From positions 496,001 to 560,000 of the forward strand of contig NZ_JAUQTA010000002.1 of NCBI RefSeq assembly GCF_030580915.1: a stretch of DNA of 64,000 bases. Reading direction: 5' to 3'. The notes under the pieces are model-generated. The model searched no databases, was not told the origin of the DNA, and saw nothing but the letters and a program-made list of their open reading frames with translations. The stretch comes from Nocardioides jiangxiensis (GTDB lineage: Bacteria > Actinomycetota > Actinomycetes > Propionibacteriales > Nocardioidaceae). A program made the position numbers and the translations under genes. This document shows, piece by piece, positions 1 to 8,063 of this stretch (positions within the stretch are counted from its first letter, which is position 1; each line of letters starts with the position of its first letter).

Positions 1-185
1 CACAGGTCGTGGGCCGTGGGGGAGCCGGGCAGGAACGGGGCGGCCAGGACGGCCAGCACGCCGGCGCCGAGCGCGGCCGTGAAGGCGACCGCCCACGCCG
101 ACGTACGCCGGGAGAGGAGACCGCCGACGAAGTCGGCGACGCCGTAGGCCGCGGCGCCGCCGAGGGCGAGGACCACGACGAGCAT
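1..185 (-). CDS. EamA/DMT-family transporter, N-terminal part (cut by window edge)
   Basis: Only the first 61 or so residues are inside the window. The start ATG at 185-183 overlaps by one base the TGA of the DUF456 gene (TGATG), so the two are translationally coupled. The visible protein opens with a hydrophobic helix (LVVVLALGGAAAYGVADFV), a short basic turn (SRR) and a second long hydrophobic helix. This is the start of a drug/metabolite (EamA-like) transporter; the early GVADF motif is typical of that fold. Substrate cannot be told. The family call rests on about 60 residues and could be wrong. Confidence 0.6.
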   Translation of the reverse strand, partial: MLVVVLALGGAAAYGVADFVGGLLSRRTSAWAVAFTAALGAGVLAVLAAPFLPGSPTAHDL

Positions 186-664
186 CAGGTGGTGGCCATG
201 CCGACGACGAGGGCGGTGACGGAGGCGAGCGCGAAGGCGAGCTCGATCAGCATCGAGAGGCCGACGGCCTTCACCGCGCTCCACGTGCGGGAGCGGGCGG
301 CGTCCGGTCCGATCCGGCGCGACTCGGCGAGGAAGACACCGAGGACGAAGCCGAGGGGCAGCCCGACGACCGGCACCACGAAGAACCCGACGACGCCGGT
401 CAGGGCTCCGACCAGGAGCGTCGACCGGGGTACGCCGGCCGACTGGAGGCGGCGTCCCGGCACGGCGTACTGGAGGAAGGTGCCGGTGAGGCTCAGCGCC
501 ACCACGAGGGCGGCGACCCACCACGCGGCGGGCACGCCCACCGTGGCGGCCCAGCCGATCGAGGTGCAGGCGATGAGGATCGTGCCCGGGAGCACGGGAA
601 CGAGGATGCCGACCAGCCCGACCACGGTGAGCAGCAGGAAGATCAGGTCGTAGCGGAAGTCCAC
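185..664 (-). CDS. DUF456 domain-containing membrane protein
   Basis: A protein of 159 residues that is almost entirely membrane helices: about 5-35, 45-65, 75-105 and 130-155. The LVPVLPGT motif near residue 20 and glycine-rich paired helices are typical of DUF456 proteins, whose function is unknown. The start is the GTG at 664, preceded at normal distance by GAGAGAG; the open frame continues upstream but that part has no membrane-protein character. It is followed by the EamA-type transporter with a one-base overlap, so the two are probably one transcript. Family call good, role unknown. Confidence 0.8.
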   Translation of the reverse strand: MDFRYDLIFLLLTVVGLVGILVPVLPGTILIACTSIGWAATVGVPAAWWVAALVVALSLTGTFLQYAVPGRRLQSAGVPRSTLLVGALTGVVGFFVVPVVGLPLGFVLGVFLAESRRIGPDAARSRTWSAVKAVGLSMLIELAFALASVTALVVGMATT

Positions 665-688
665 GCGGATGACTCTCTCAGAAGACGC

Positions 689-731
689 GACCGGCCCCGG
701 ACCGCCCACCAGGGCGGCTCCGGGGCCGGTC
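689..731 (-). terminator. large hairpin terminator behind the DUF7455 gene
   Basis: GACCGGCCCCGG (689-700) pairs with CCGGGGCCGGTC (720-731), and CCGCCC (702-707) pairs with GGGCGG (712-717) around a 4-nt loop. It lies 12 nt past the DUF7455 stop and just before the DUF456 start. There is no clear U-tract, as is usual in high-GC actinobacteria. Confidence 0.7.
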
Positions 732-743
732 ACAGGGTCTGGG

Positions 744-944
744 TCAGGAAGAAAGCTTGGCGGTCTCGTCGACGACGTTGACGGCGACCTCACGCAGCTT
801 CGTCTCGTGCTCGCGAGCGTGGTGGGCGCAGAAGAGAAGCTCGAAACCGGAGGCGAGCTCGACCTTGAGGTAGGCCTGCGCGCCGCAGCGGTCACAGCGG
901 TCGGTGGCGGTCAGGGTGCTGGCGGGAGCAACTGCAGTGGTCAC
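744..944 (-). CDS. small zinc-finger-like protein, DUF7455 family
   Basis: A protein of 66 residues with a CxxC pair (Cys17, Cys20) and a CxxH pair (Cys39, His42) separated by a beta-hairpin-like stretch, which looks like one small zinc-binding finger. This matches the actinobacterial DUF7455 family, of unknown function, often found next to topoisomerase IV or principal sigma genes. The start is the GTG at 944, with GAAGG about 8 nt upstream; the frame upstream of it is non-coding in character. It is divergent from parE, with about 250 nt between the two starts. Confidence 0.8.
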   Translation of the reverse strand: MTTAVAPASTLTATDRCDRCGAQAYLKVELASGFELLFCAHHAREHETKLREVAVNVVDETAKLSS

Positions 945-1176
945 AATCGGCCCTTCTTTCTTCCGTGGTGCCCGGCTCAACGAGCGGTCGAGGAAGATGA
1001 TTCCCCCAACTTCCCGTGGCTCCGGCCACATCCTCACCAGCTGGACATCTCTTCGTGCCCAGAAGCGGCTGCTTCCAAGTGTGAGCGTGATGAGCGCTGG
1101 TGTCCGGCCAACATACAAACCCGGGCAAGCTATTTACGCGAGGGCGTGCCTGCGGGGCGCCGTGGCGTGTCGCCGG

Positions 1177-1182
1177 TAGATT
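1177..1182 (+). promoter_or_regulatory. -10 box of parE (near-leaderless)
   Basis: TAGATT lies 10 nt before the parE ATG, so the leader would be only about 3-4 nt and there is no Shine-Dalgarno sequence. No convincing -35 was found. Confidence 0.5.
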
Positions 1183-1192
1183 CACGCTCGAG

Positions 1193-3277
1193 ATGACTGC
1201 TGTGAAGGACACCGAGATCGACAACTCGTACAACGCCGCGCACCTCCTGGTCCTCGAGGGCCTGGAGGCGGTGCGCAAGCGCCCCGGCATGTACATCGGC
1301 TCCACCGACACCCGCGGGCTCATGCACTGCGTGTGGGAGATCATCGACAACGGTGTCGACGAGGCCCTGGCCGGCCATGCGCACCGGGTCGAGGTCACCC
1401 TCCACGGAGACGGCTCCGTCGAGGTCTACGACGACGGTCGCGGCATCCCGACCGACAAGGAGCCGCGCACGGGCCTGACCGGCGTCGAGGTCGTCGCGAC
1501 CAAGCTGCACGCCGGCGGCAAGTTCGGTGGCGGCTCCTACAACGCCACAGGTGGCCTTCACGGTGTCGGCCTCTCGGTCGTCAACGCACTCTCCAGCCGC
1601 ATGGACATCGACGTCGACCGCGCTCCGGCACAGCAGGGCATCTCCTTCCGCCGTGGCGTGCCGGGTGTCTTCGACGGCGACAAGCCGACCGCGGCGTTCA
1701 CGCCGGCCGGCGGCCTCTCCCGCAAGGGCAAGCGCGTCGCCAAGGACAGGTCCGGCACGCGCGTCCGGTTCTGGCCGGACCGGCAGATCTTCACCAAGGA
1801 CGCCGATTTCGTCTACGACGAGCTCGTCACCCGCGCCCGCCAGACGTCGTACATCGTGCCGGGCCTGGAGCTGGTGATCAGCGACCTGCGCGGCAGCGAG
1901 CCGGTCACGGAGTCGTTCAAGCACGACGGCGGCATCGCGGAGTTCGCCGAGTTCCTCTCCTCGGGGGAGCCGGTCACCGAGGTGCTGCGCCTCCAGGGCA
2001 CCGAGACCTTCACCGAGACGGTGCCCATGCTCGACGAGGCGGGCCACATGACCCCGCAGGACGTCGACCGCGAGCTCTTCGTCGACGTGGCGCTGCGCTG
2101 GTCCAACAACTACGACACCGAGCTCCGCTCCTACGTCAACGTCATCGCGACGCCCAAGGGCGGCACGCACGTCAGCGGCTTCGAGAACGCCGTGACCAAG
2201 GCGTTCAACGACGTCATGCGCAGCGCGAAGGTGCTCAAGGTCAACGACACCGACGTGGTCAAGGACGACGTCCTCGAGGGCCTCACCGCCGTCGTGACCG
2301 TGCGACTCGCGGAGCCCCAGTTCGAGGGCCAGACCAAGGAGATCCTCGGCACGCCCGCGGCGCGCACGATCGTCCGCAAGGTGGTCATGGCCGAGCTCAA
2401 GAAGTGGCTCACCTCGACCAAGGCGGCCGACAAGCGGCAGTCGAAGCTGGTCATGGAGAAGGTCGCCGGCGCCGCCAAGACCCGCATCGCGGCCCGCACC
2501 CACAAGGAGACGCAGCGCCGCAAGAACGCGCTGGAGTCCTCGGCGCTGCCCGCCAAGCTCGCCGACTGCCGCAGCAACGACAACGACCGCACCGAGCTCT
2601 TCATCGTCGAGGGTGACTCCGCGCTCGGCACCGCGAAGCTCGCGCGCAACAGCGAGTTCCAGGCGCTGCTGCCGATCCGCGGCAAGATCCTCAACGTGCA
2701 GAAGGCGTCCGTCGCCGACATGCTCAAGAACGCCGAGTGCGCCTCGATCATCCAGGTCGTCGGCGCCGGATCGGGGCGCACGTTCGACCTCGACGCGCGC
2801 CGCTACGGCCGGATCATCTTCATGGCCGACGCCGACTCCGACGGCTCGCACATCCGCTGCCTGCTGGCGACGCTCTTCATGAAGTACATGCCCGACCTGA
2901 TCACCGACGGACGCGTCTACTCCGCCGTGCCCCCGCTCCACCGGATCGAGGTCATGCAGCCCAAGAAGGGCCAGGACAAGTACGTCTACACCTACTCCGA
3001 CGACGAGCTCCAGCGGAAGCTCGCCGAGCTGAAGAAGAAGGGCATGCGGGTCAAGGACCCGGTCCAGCGCTACAAGGGTCTCGGCGAGATGGACGCCGAC
3101 CAGCTGGCCGAGACGACGATGGACCCGCGCCACCGCACGCTGCGCCGGATCACGGTCGACGACGCCGAGGGCGCCGCCCAGATCTTCGAGCTGCTGATGG
3201 GCTCCGACGTCGCCCCGCGCAAGGAGTTCATCGTCCAGGGCGCCTACGAGATCGACGCCAATACACTCGACGCGTGA
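1193..3277 (+). CDS. parE: DNA topoisomerase IV subunit B (ParE)
   Basis: ATPase subunit of a type IIA topoisomerase, 694 residues. The GHKL ATPase shows Glu49 and Asn53 in WEIIDNGVDEAL and the DDGRGIP loop near residue 84. The Toprim domain shows EGDSALG (Glu473) and DADSDGSH (Asp546, 548, 550), and the C-terminus has the RYKGLGEMD motif. It lacks the GyrB-type insertions, and the ParC-like partner lies 12 kb away, so topoisomerase IV (chromosome decatenation) is preferred over gyrase. The ATG at 1193 is taken as start; a GTG three codons later is possible. The next gene's GTG overlaps its stop by 4 nt. It carries one of the GGGGGAG heptamers (1973-1979). Confidence 0.93.
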   Translation: MTAVKDTEIDNSYNAAHLLVLEGLEAVRKRPGMYIGSTDTRGLMHCVWEIIDNGVDEALAGHAHRVEVTLHGDGSVEVYDDGRGIPTDKEPRTGLTGVEVVATKLHAGGKFGGGSYNATGGLHGVGLSVVNALSSRMDIDVDRAPAQQGISFRRGVPGVFDGDKPTAAFTPAGGLSRKGKRVAKDRSGTRVRFWPDRQIFTKDADFVYDELVTRARQTSYIVPGLELVISDLRGSEPVTESFKHDGGIAEFAEFLSSGEPVTEVLRLQGTETFTETVPMLDEAGHMTPQDVDRELFVDVALRWSNNYDTELRSYVNVIATPKGGTHVSGFENAVTKAFNDVMRSAKVLKVNDTDVVKDDVLEGLTAVVTVRLAEPQFEGQTKEILGTPAARTIVRKVVMAELKKWLTSTKAADKRQSKLVMEKVAGAAKTRIAARTHKETQRRKNALESSALPAKLADCRSNDNDRTELFIVEGDSALGTAKLARNSEFQALLPIRGKILNVQKASVADMLKNAECASIIQVVGAGSGRTFDLDARRYGRIIFMADADSDGSHIRCLLATLFMKYMPDLITDGRVYSAVPPLHRIEVMQPKKGQDKYVYTYSDDELQRKLAELKKKGMRVKDPVQRYKGLGEMDADQLAETTMDPRHRTLRRITVDDAEGAAQIFELLMGSDVAPRKEFIVQGAYEIDANTLDA

Positions 3278-3633
3278 ACCCAGCGCAGGCCCGAGCGGCC
3301 GCCGTCAAGCAGCTCAAGGCCCGGGGCGCGAAGGCCCGCAAGGGCCAGCTGCGCCTCGAGGCCGGCGACCTCTTCTGGTACGTCGACCCCCGGCTCTCCG
3401 GTGGCACGCTCGTCATCGAGACCGGGTGCTGGCTGCCGTCGCTCGGCGCGGAGCCGGAGGGTGGGGCGGTGGACTGCCCGCTGCTCTTCGACTGGCCGGC
3501 TCCCGACCCGGCCGTCGACGCCGACCTGCTGGTCGACCTCGTGGCGGGCATCGACTCGCTCGACGTCCTCGCTGCCCGCCTGGCCGACCTGCCCGGCGTA
3601 CTCGTGGACAAGGCGCTGAAGGAGCTGCTGTGA
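3274..3633 (+). CDS. hypothetical protein, 119 aa
   Basis: Not recognised. The GTG start overlaps the parE stop (GTGA), and its own stop overlaps the next start in the same way, so it belongs to a parE-led operon. The N-terminal 35 residues are basic and helical (NPAQARAAAVKQLKARGAKARKG is the composition, not a known motif). The middle is beta-rich, with several Trp/aromatic residues and a GGTLVIETGCWLPS strand. The C-terminus is acidic and leucine-rich. There is no signal peptide or membrane segment. Regular codon use and both overlaps argue for a real gene. Confidence 0.75.
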   Translation: MNPAQARAAAVKQLKARGAKARKGQLRLEAGDLFWYVDPRLSGGTLVIETGCWLPSLGAEPEGGAVDCPLLFDWPAPDPAVDADLLVDLVAGIDSLDVLAARLADLPGVLVDKALKELL

Positions 3634-4088
3634 CCGACCTCGCCATCCAGGACCGGCTCTTCCCCGACGTGCGCTGCTTCGGCTGCGGCCCGGCCAACGC
3701 GGAGGGGCTGCGGCTCAAGAGCTTTCCGGCGTCGGACCTCGTCGTCACGGCCCGCTTCCGGCCGTGGCCGCAGCACGACAACGGCGTCGGATTCCTCAAC
3801 GGCGGCATCATCGCGACGCTGCTCGACTGCCACAGCGGCGCGGCGGCGTTCCACCACGCCGACCTGCGCGGGTGGGGCCCGCTGCCCGGGGCGGCGTTCG
3901 CCTACGTGACCGCGGGCATCGACGTCCGCTACCTGCGTCCCGCACCGCTCGAGGCGGAGGTGGGGCTCGTCGCCGAGGTGCGCGAGGCCTCCGAGGACGA
4001 GATGACCGTCGACGTGCGTCTCGAGCACGACGGGAAGGTGCGCGCCGAGGCGGTCGCGCTCTGGAAGCGCTGGCGCCCGCGCGACTGA
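3630..4088 (+). CDS. PaaI-family hot-dog thioesterase
   Basis: A single hot-dog domain of 152 residues. LNGGIIATLLDCHSG carries the Asn57-Gly58-Gly59 loop and Asp66 expected of PaaI-type acyl-CoA thioesterases, and FGCGP at the N-terminus is common in this subgroup. Predicted to hydrolyse an acyl- or aryl-CoA ester in the cytoplasm; the substrate is not evident. The GTG start overlaps the preceding stop by 4 nt, so it is the third gene of the parE transcript. It ends convergently with the glycosyltransferase gene, only 5 nt apart. Confidence 0.85.
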   Translation: MTDLAIQDRLFPDVRCFGCGPANAEGLRLKSFPASDLVVTARFRPWPQHDNGVGFLNGGIIATLLDCHSGAAAFHHADLRGWGPLPGAAFAYVTAGIDVRYLRPAPLEAEVGLVAEVREASEDEMTVDVRLEHDGKVRAEAVALWKRWRPRD

Positions 4089-4093
4089 GCGGC

Positions 4094-5527
4094 TCAGACG
4101 TCGGCGGTGGAGCGCGCGGGTTCCCCGGCAGCACCGGCGAGCTTCGGCGTCGGCGTCCACGTGACCGAACGGGCTCCGCAGAGCCAGCGCACCAGGGCGA
4201 CGAGTGGCCCCGCGGTGTCTGCGATGCCGGCGAAGGGGCTCGCCACCAGGACCAGCACGTGCTCACGGACGCGGGCCCACCGGCCCAGCCCGGTGTATCG
4301 CAGGTTGTGCCACAGCCCGAGCTGGATCGCAGTCGTCCACAGGACGAGGCCGACGGTCATCAGGGTGGCGGTGGGCGTCCAGGTGGGTGCCGCGACGCGC
4401 TCGCCGTCGACGAGGTGGCCAAGGGCGGCGGCCGCCATGAGGGTGTTCGTGTAGAGCGCGAACGCGGTCACCGGGAAGCCGAGGGCGTAGGTGATGATGC
4501 GGCCCCAGACGACGGTGACGATCTGCGAGCGGCGCAGCGCGGGCAGGCGCTTCCACCGTTCCTCGCGCCGGAGGTGCGCCAGGCCCTGCAGGGTGCCGAA
4601 GATCCAGCGTTCGCGCTGGCGGAACGCGTCCTTCACCGTGAACGGCGGCTGTTCGACCATCTCGGCGTAGTGCCAGCCGAAGACCTCCGGCCCGAACTCC
4701 AGGTACGACGCGAGACCGAAGACGAGGTCCTCGGCGATCAGGGCGACACCGTCGAGCGTGCCGATGTCCCATCCGATCCGGTTCTCCAGGTCCTGACGGA
4801 TCACGAGGTTGGAACCGTGCAGGTGCATCGGCGGCGGGTTGGTCATGACCGAGTAGCACTCGTGGCAGCCGAAGGGCCGGTTGGACTCCATGGCCCGGTT
4901 GAGGAGGGAGGCGTCCTCCCAGTCCAGGCCGTAGGAGATCGATCCCTCGGAGATCCCGACCGGGTGGGTCAGCAGCTGGCGCACCAGCCGGGCCAGGTTG
5001 TCGGGGGTGAACACCGACTCCTCGTCGTAGTGGACGACGTAGCAGTCGCGCGGGGCTGCACGGTGGACCTCGACCATGTAATGGAGGGCCCGCGCCTTCA
5101 TGAGCGACCCGCGCGGGGTGGCGTACGTCGGCGGCAGGAGGAACCCCGTCACCGGGACCGGCGAGTCGGCGTACCGGTCGTGCAGGGAGTCGATCTCGTC
5201 GGGGGACTCGGTGACCACCTCGACGCGCACCAGGGTGGCGAGCGTCGGAAAGCGCCGGACGGCCTCCATGACGTTGTCGATGCCGCGTTCGACGACACTC
5301 AGCGCGCCGCCCTTCGTGGTGACCTGGATGAGGAACTCGCGGGTGGAGCCGGCCCCGGCGGCGACCGCGAGTCCGGCGACCAGGTCCGCATCCGAGATCG
5401 GCGTCCGGTCGATGTGCTTGCCGCGGATCGCGCGCACGGCCATGAACCAGTAGTAGGCGTACGTGGCGACCAGGACCGCCATCGCGGTGGTCACGATCGC
5501 GCGCTGTGGATCGTCGGTGAAGTGCAT
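4094..5527 (-). CDS. family 2 glycosyltransferase, Egghead-like, membrane-bound
   Basis: A processive-type GT-A glycosyltransferase of 477 residues. The catalytic signature is complete: HYDEES (Asp168-Glu169-Glu170), AED (265-267) and QRERW (304-308, the QxxRW motif of cellulose synthase/hyaluronan synthase relatives). There is one N-terminal membrane helix (about 10-30) and three or four C-terminal ones (about 335-440), so synthesis at the inner face of the membrane is likely. The pattern is closest to the Egghead (beta-1,4-mannosyltransferase) branch. It stands alone with no other polysaccharide gene nearby. The start ATG has GGGGGA about 10 nt upstream. Confidence 0.82.
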   Translation of the reverse strand: MHFTDDPQRAIVTTAMAVLVATYAYYWFMAVRAIRGKHIDRTPISDADLVAGLAVAAGAGSTREFLIQVTTKGGALSVVERGIDNVMEAVRRFPTLATLVRVEVVTESPDEIDSLHDRYADSPVPVTGFLLPPTYATPRGSLMKARALHYMVEVHRAAPRDCYVVHYDEESVFTPDNLARLVRQLLTHPVGISEGSISYGLDWEDASLLNRAMESNRPFGCHECYSVMTNPPPMHLHGSNLVIRQDLENRIGWDIGTLDGVALIAEDLVFGLASYLEFGPEVFGWHYAEMVEQPPFTVKDAFRQRERWIFGTLQGLAHLRREERWKRLPALRRSQIVTVVWGRIITYALGFPVTAFALYTNTLMAAAALGHLVDGERVAAPTWTPTATLMTVGLVLWTTAIQLGLWHNLRYTGLGRWARVREHVLVLVASPFAGIADTAGPLVALVRWLCGARSVTWTPTPKLAGAAGEPARSTADV

Positions 5528-5677
5528 GGTCGTGCGTCCCCCGGGGAAGAGCGGAGGGCCATCGATGCCGGCGACCCTGTCGTGCAGGTCCCCGAGCGGA
5601 CCACTGCGCGCACGCTAGCCTCCGGGCCGAGCTCCGCGCCGTGATCACCAGCACTGGTCTAGTGGTCTAGTCGGTGG

Positions 5678-6205
5678 TCACAGCCGGTGCGCCAGAGCCT
5701 TCGTGGTGTTCCAGTTGCGCACCGACATCTCCCGGTAGACCTTCGTGCCGACGGCCTTGGTGAGCCGGCTCTTCGACGCGAGCTCGGCGATCCGCGTGGT
5801 GTAGAGGACGCCGGGGCCGGTCCAGATCCGGTCGACCTCGGGGTGCGGCTCCGGCATGGCCGCCAGTGCAGCCTCGGGGGAGAGGGACGCGCGCAGGAAC
5901 CAGACGTCGGGGCGCACGGCGGCGTCGTCGAGCTCGGCCGGAGCCTCGGCGACGACCGCCGCGATCTCGTCCTGGCTCCGCACGAGCACTGCGATGTCCA
6001 GCCCGAAGGCGTCGGTGACCACCCTCTCCAGTGCCTCCGGGGTGGGCCGCGACGCGGCGGAGAAGAGCACGTTGCCGCTGTTGATGTACGTCGACACCTC
6101 GGCGTAGCCGGCCGCGCGGAAGGCCTCGGCGAGCTCCTTCATCACGATCCTGTTGTTGCCGCCGACATTGATGCCGCGGAGCAGGGCGACGTAGCGCTGG
6201 GACAT
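5678..6205 (-). CDS. DUF1697 family protein
   Basis: A soluble protein of 175 residues matching the DUF1697 family over its full length: the N-terminal [12 protein letters not shown] signature, [12 protein letters not shown] near residue 40, and a C-terminal RNWNTTKAL motif. The family has no established biochemical role. The ATG at 6205 is chosen because it begins exactly at the [15 protein letters not shown] motif, and a TAGCGT -10 box sits 7 nt upstream, so the mRNA is probably leaderless. Divergent from purT, with about 36 nt between the starts. Confidence 0.88.
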   Translation of the reverse strand: MSQRYVALLRGINVGGNNRIVMKELAEAFRAAGYAEVSTYINSGNVLFSAASRPTPEALERVVTDAFGLDIAVLVRSQDEIAAVVAEAPAELDDAAVRPDVWFLRASLSPEAALAAMPEPHPEVDRIWTGPGVLYTTRIAELASKSRLTKAVGTKVYREMSVRNWNTTKALAHRL

Positions 6206-6212
6206 GGGCCTG

Positions 6213-6218
6213 ACGCTA
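6213..6218 (-). promoter_or_regulatory. -10 box of the DUF1697 gene (leaderless)
   Basis: TAGCGT on the minus strand, 7 nt before the ATG; no ribosome binding site is present. Confidence 0.55.
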
Positions 6219-6229
6219 GTCGCACCTGC

Positions 6230-6235
6230 CACAAT
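6230..6235 (+). promoter_or_regulatory. -10 box of purT (leaderless)
   Basis: CACAAT, 6 nt before the purT ATG. It shares the 36-bp divergent spacer with the DUF1697 promoter. Confidence 0.45.
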
Positions 6236-6241
6236 GCGCGC

Positions 6242-7450
6242 ATGACTGACGCGCCGACCATCGGCACCCCGCTCTCCGGTTCCGCCACCCGCGCGCTGCT
6301 GCTCGGCAGCGGCGAGCTCGGCAAGGAGGTGGTGATCGAGCTGCAGCGGCTCGGTGTGGAGACCATCGCCGTCGACCGGTACGCCGACGCCCCGGCCATG
6401 CAGGTCGCCCACCGCTCCCACGTCATCGACATGCAGGACGCCTCCGCGCTGCGGGAGCTGCTCCTGGACGAGCAGCCCGACGTCGTCATCCCCGAGATCG
6501 AGGCGATCGCCACGGGCGTGCTCGCCGAGCTCGAGGAGGCCCAGGAGTGGTCGCTGCGGGTGGCGCCGACCGCGCGCGCGACCGTGCTCACCATGAACCG
6601 TGAGGGCATCCGGCGCCTTGCCGCCGAGGACCTGTCGCTGCCGACCTCGCCGTACGCCTTCGTGGACACCTACGAGGAGCTGGAGGCGGAGGCGTCGCGC
6701 CTCGGCTGGCCGGTCGTCATCAAGCCCGTGATGTCCTCGAGCGGCCACGGCCAGTCCGTGGTGCGCACGCCCGAGGAGCTGCCGGCTGCGTGGGAGTTCG
6801 CACAGACCGGCGGCCGCGGCTCGCAGACCACTCGCTGCATCGTCGAGGGCTTCGTCGACTTCGACACCGAGATCACGCTGCTGACCGTGCGGCACGCCGG
6901 TGGCACCACGTTCCTCGACCCGATCTTCCACCGCCAGGTGGACGGCGACTACGCCGAGTCCTGGCAGGAGCCGGCCGGCACCGCGTGGCCGTGGCTGGCC
7001 GCCGCCCAGGAGGTCGCGGGCGCCGTGACCGGGGCACTCGGCGGCTGGGGCATCTTCGGGGTGGAGCTCTTCATCTCCGGTGACGAGGTGATCTTCAGCG
7101 AGGTCTCGCCGCGTCCCCACGACACCGGCCTGGTGACCCTCGTCGGCCAGGACGTGTCCGAGTTCGGCCTGCACGCGCGAGCGGTGCTCGGGTTCCCGGT
7201 CGCGGTCACCCGCTGGCCCGGCGGGTGCGCCAGCTGGCCGGTCAAGGTGCACGGCGAGGGCGTGCCGGAGTTCGCCGGCCTGCCGGCGGCGTACGCGGTC
7301 GACCCCTCCGTGCAGGTGCGCCTCTTCGGCAAGCCGCGGGTCGACGGCGAGCGCCGGGTCGCCGCCACGCTCGCGCGCGGGGCGTCCGCCGACGAGGCTC
7401 GGGAGCGGGCGAAGGCAGCCGCCGACGCCCTGACCGTCGAGCTGCGCTGA
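6242..7450 (+). CDS. purT: formate-dependent phosphoribosylglycinamide formyltransferase (PurT)
   Basis: An ATP-grasp enzyme of 402 residues that makes formyl-GAR from GAR, formate and ATP, the folate-independent third step of purine synthesis. The N-terminal nucleotide-binding-like fold starts with [12 protein letters not shown]. The PurT signature [17 protein letters not shown] and the ATP-binding [17 protein letters not shown] loop are present, as are [11 protein letters not shown] and [11 protein letters not shown] of the catalytic centre. Length is normal for the family. No folate-dependent PurN is nearby. The ATG has no Shine-Dalgarno sequence and lies 6 nt from a -10 box. Confidence 0.95.
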   Translation: MTDAPTIGTPLSGSATRALLLGSGELGKEVVIELQRLGVETIAVDRYADAPAMQVAHRSHVIDMQDASALRELLLDEQPDVVIPEIEAIATGVLAELEEAQEWSLRVAPTARATVLTMNREGIRRLAAEDLSLPTSPYAFVDTYEELEAEASRLGWPVVIKPVMSSSGHGQSVVRTPEELPAAWEFAQTGGRGSQTTRCIVEGFVDFDTEITLLTVRHAGGTTFLDPIFHRQVDGDYAESWQEPAGTAWPWLAAAQEVAGAVTGALGGWGIFGVELFISGDEVIFSEVSPRPHDTGLVTLVGQDVSEFGLHARAVLGFPVAVTRWPGGCASWPVKVHGEGVPEFAGLPAAYAVDPSVQVRLFGKPRVDGERRVAATLARGASADEARERAKAAADALTVELR

Positions 7451-7453
7451 GGC

Positions 7454-7459
7454 TAGGGT
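7454..7459 (+). promoter_or_regulatory. -10 box of the 78-aa membrane protein gene (leaderless)
   Basis: TAGGGT, 6 nt before the ATG and only 3 nt after the purT stop. It suggests independent transcription of the small gene. Confidence 0.5.
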
Positions 7460-7465
7460 CGGAGC

Positions 7466-7702
7466 ATGCTCGCTCTCGGTGGCCTCGAGGCCGTCCTCCT
7501 GATGGCCTTCTTCTGGCTGGTCAGTGCCTGGGTCTTCTACATGATCATCAAGGCCGCCGTCCGCAACGGCATGCTGGAGGCCGACGAGGTCCGTGAGGGC
7601 CGGCGGCGCCGTGACGGTTCCCGGCCCTACGTCGGACCGACCAGCGAGGCGCTTCGTCGCCGGGTCGACGAGGGCCGCACCCGCGACACGCTCGACGACT
7701 GA
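7466..7702 (+). CDS. small membrane protein, 78 aa, unknown
   Basis: One strong transmembrane helix occupies residues 3-30 (LGGLEAVLLMAFFWLVSAWVFYMIIKAAV would be the span), followed by a highly charged tail of about 45 residues (REGRRRRDG, RRRVDEGRTRDTLDD). The tail is probably cytoplasmic by the positive-inside rule. No family is recognised. It lies 15 nt after purT but has its own -10 box. The start is fixed by the leaderless spacing. Confidence 0.7.
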   Translation: MLALGGLEAVLLMAFFWLVSAWVFYMIIKAAVRNGMLEADEVREGRRRRDGSRPYVGPTSEALRRRVDEGRTRDTLDD

Positions 7703-7754
7703 CGCGTGCAGCTGTCTCCTTCGGGGCACCGGAGGAGATCGAGAGGAGGCAGCC

Positions 7755-7958
7755 ATGAGGGGAGTCGTCGGACTCGTCGTGCTGGCCTGGCTGGTGATCG
7801 GGGTCGTCGCTGCGTGGCAGCGGGGGTACCTCACCAACGAGCGCGACGTGAACTGCCGGACCACCGCCGACACCGCGCTGACGGTGCTCGCGGGGCCGCT
7901 GAACTACCTGGGAGCGAACCCGAAGGTGCACTGCCGGATGCCGCAGCCATCGAAGTAG
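7755..7958 (+). CDS. small secreted or membrane-anchored protein, 67 aa, unknown
   Basis: The N-terminal hydrophobic helix MRGVVGLVVLAWLVIGVVAAW is followed by about 45 polar residues with two cysteines (Cys33 and a late Cys near residue 61) that could form a disulphide outside the membrane. GAGAGGAGGC-type purine-rich sequence (GAGAGGAGG) precedes the ATG at ideal spacing, which supports a real gene despite its size. No family is recognised. Confidence 0.65.
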   Translation: MRGVVGLVVLAWLVIGVVAAWQRGYLTNERDVNCRTTADTALTVLAGPLNYLGANPKVHCRMPQPSK

Positions 7959-7968
7959 CGACCGCATC

Positions 7969-7990
7969 GCACACCGAAAACCCGGTGTGC
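7969..7990 (+). terminator. 8-bp hairpin between the 67-aa gene and rtcB
   Basis: GCACACCG and CGGTGTGC form a perfect 8-bp stem around the loop AAAACC. It lies 10 nt after the upstream stop codon and about 75 nt before rtcB. It could terminate the upstream gene or belong to the rtcB leader; no U-tract is seen. Confidence 0.45.
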
Positions 7991-8020
7991 AACCGGATTC
8001 GGTCCGCCTACCTTCTCCCG

Positions 8021-8042
8021 CGGCGTACAGCGTCGTACGCCG
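8021..8042 (+). repeat. 8-bp inverted repeat in the rtcB leader
   Basis: CGGCGTAC and GTACGCCG are perfect inverted arms separated by AGCGTC, ending about 21 nt before the rtcB ATG and just upstream of its AAAGGA ribosome binding site. It could be an operator or a hairpin in the mRNA leader. Confidence 0.5.
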
Positions 8043-8063
8043 GAACGAGAAGGTGAAAGGACC

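Noticed and set aside
5600..5680. Repeated CTAGTGGTCTAG near 5657
   Set aside because: A short direct repeat (GGTCTAGTGGTCTAGTCGG) in a 150-bp intergenic gap, too short and unpaired to call a site.
8021..8042. GGCGTAC/GTACGCC words as a genome-wide repeated palindrome
   Set aside because: GCGTACG-like strings occur often inside coding regions as Ala-Tyr or Thr-Tyr codons, so the word itself is not special; only the paired arms in the rtcB leader are kept.
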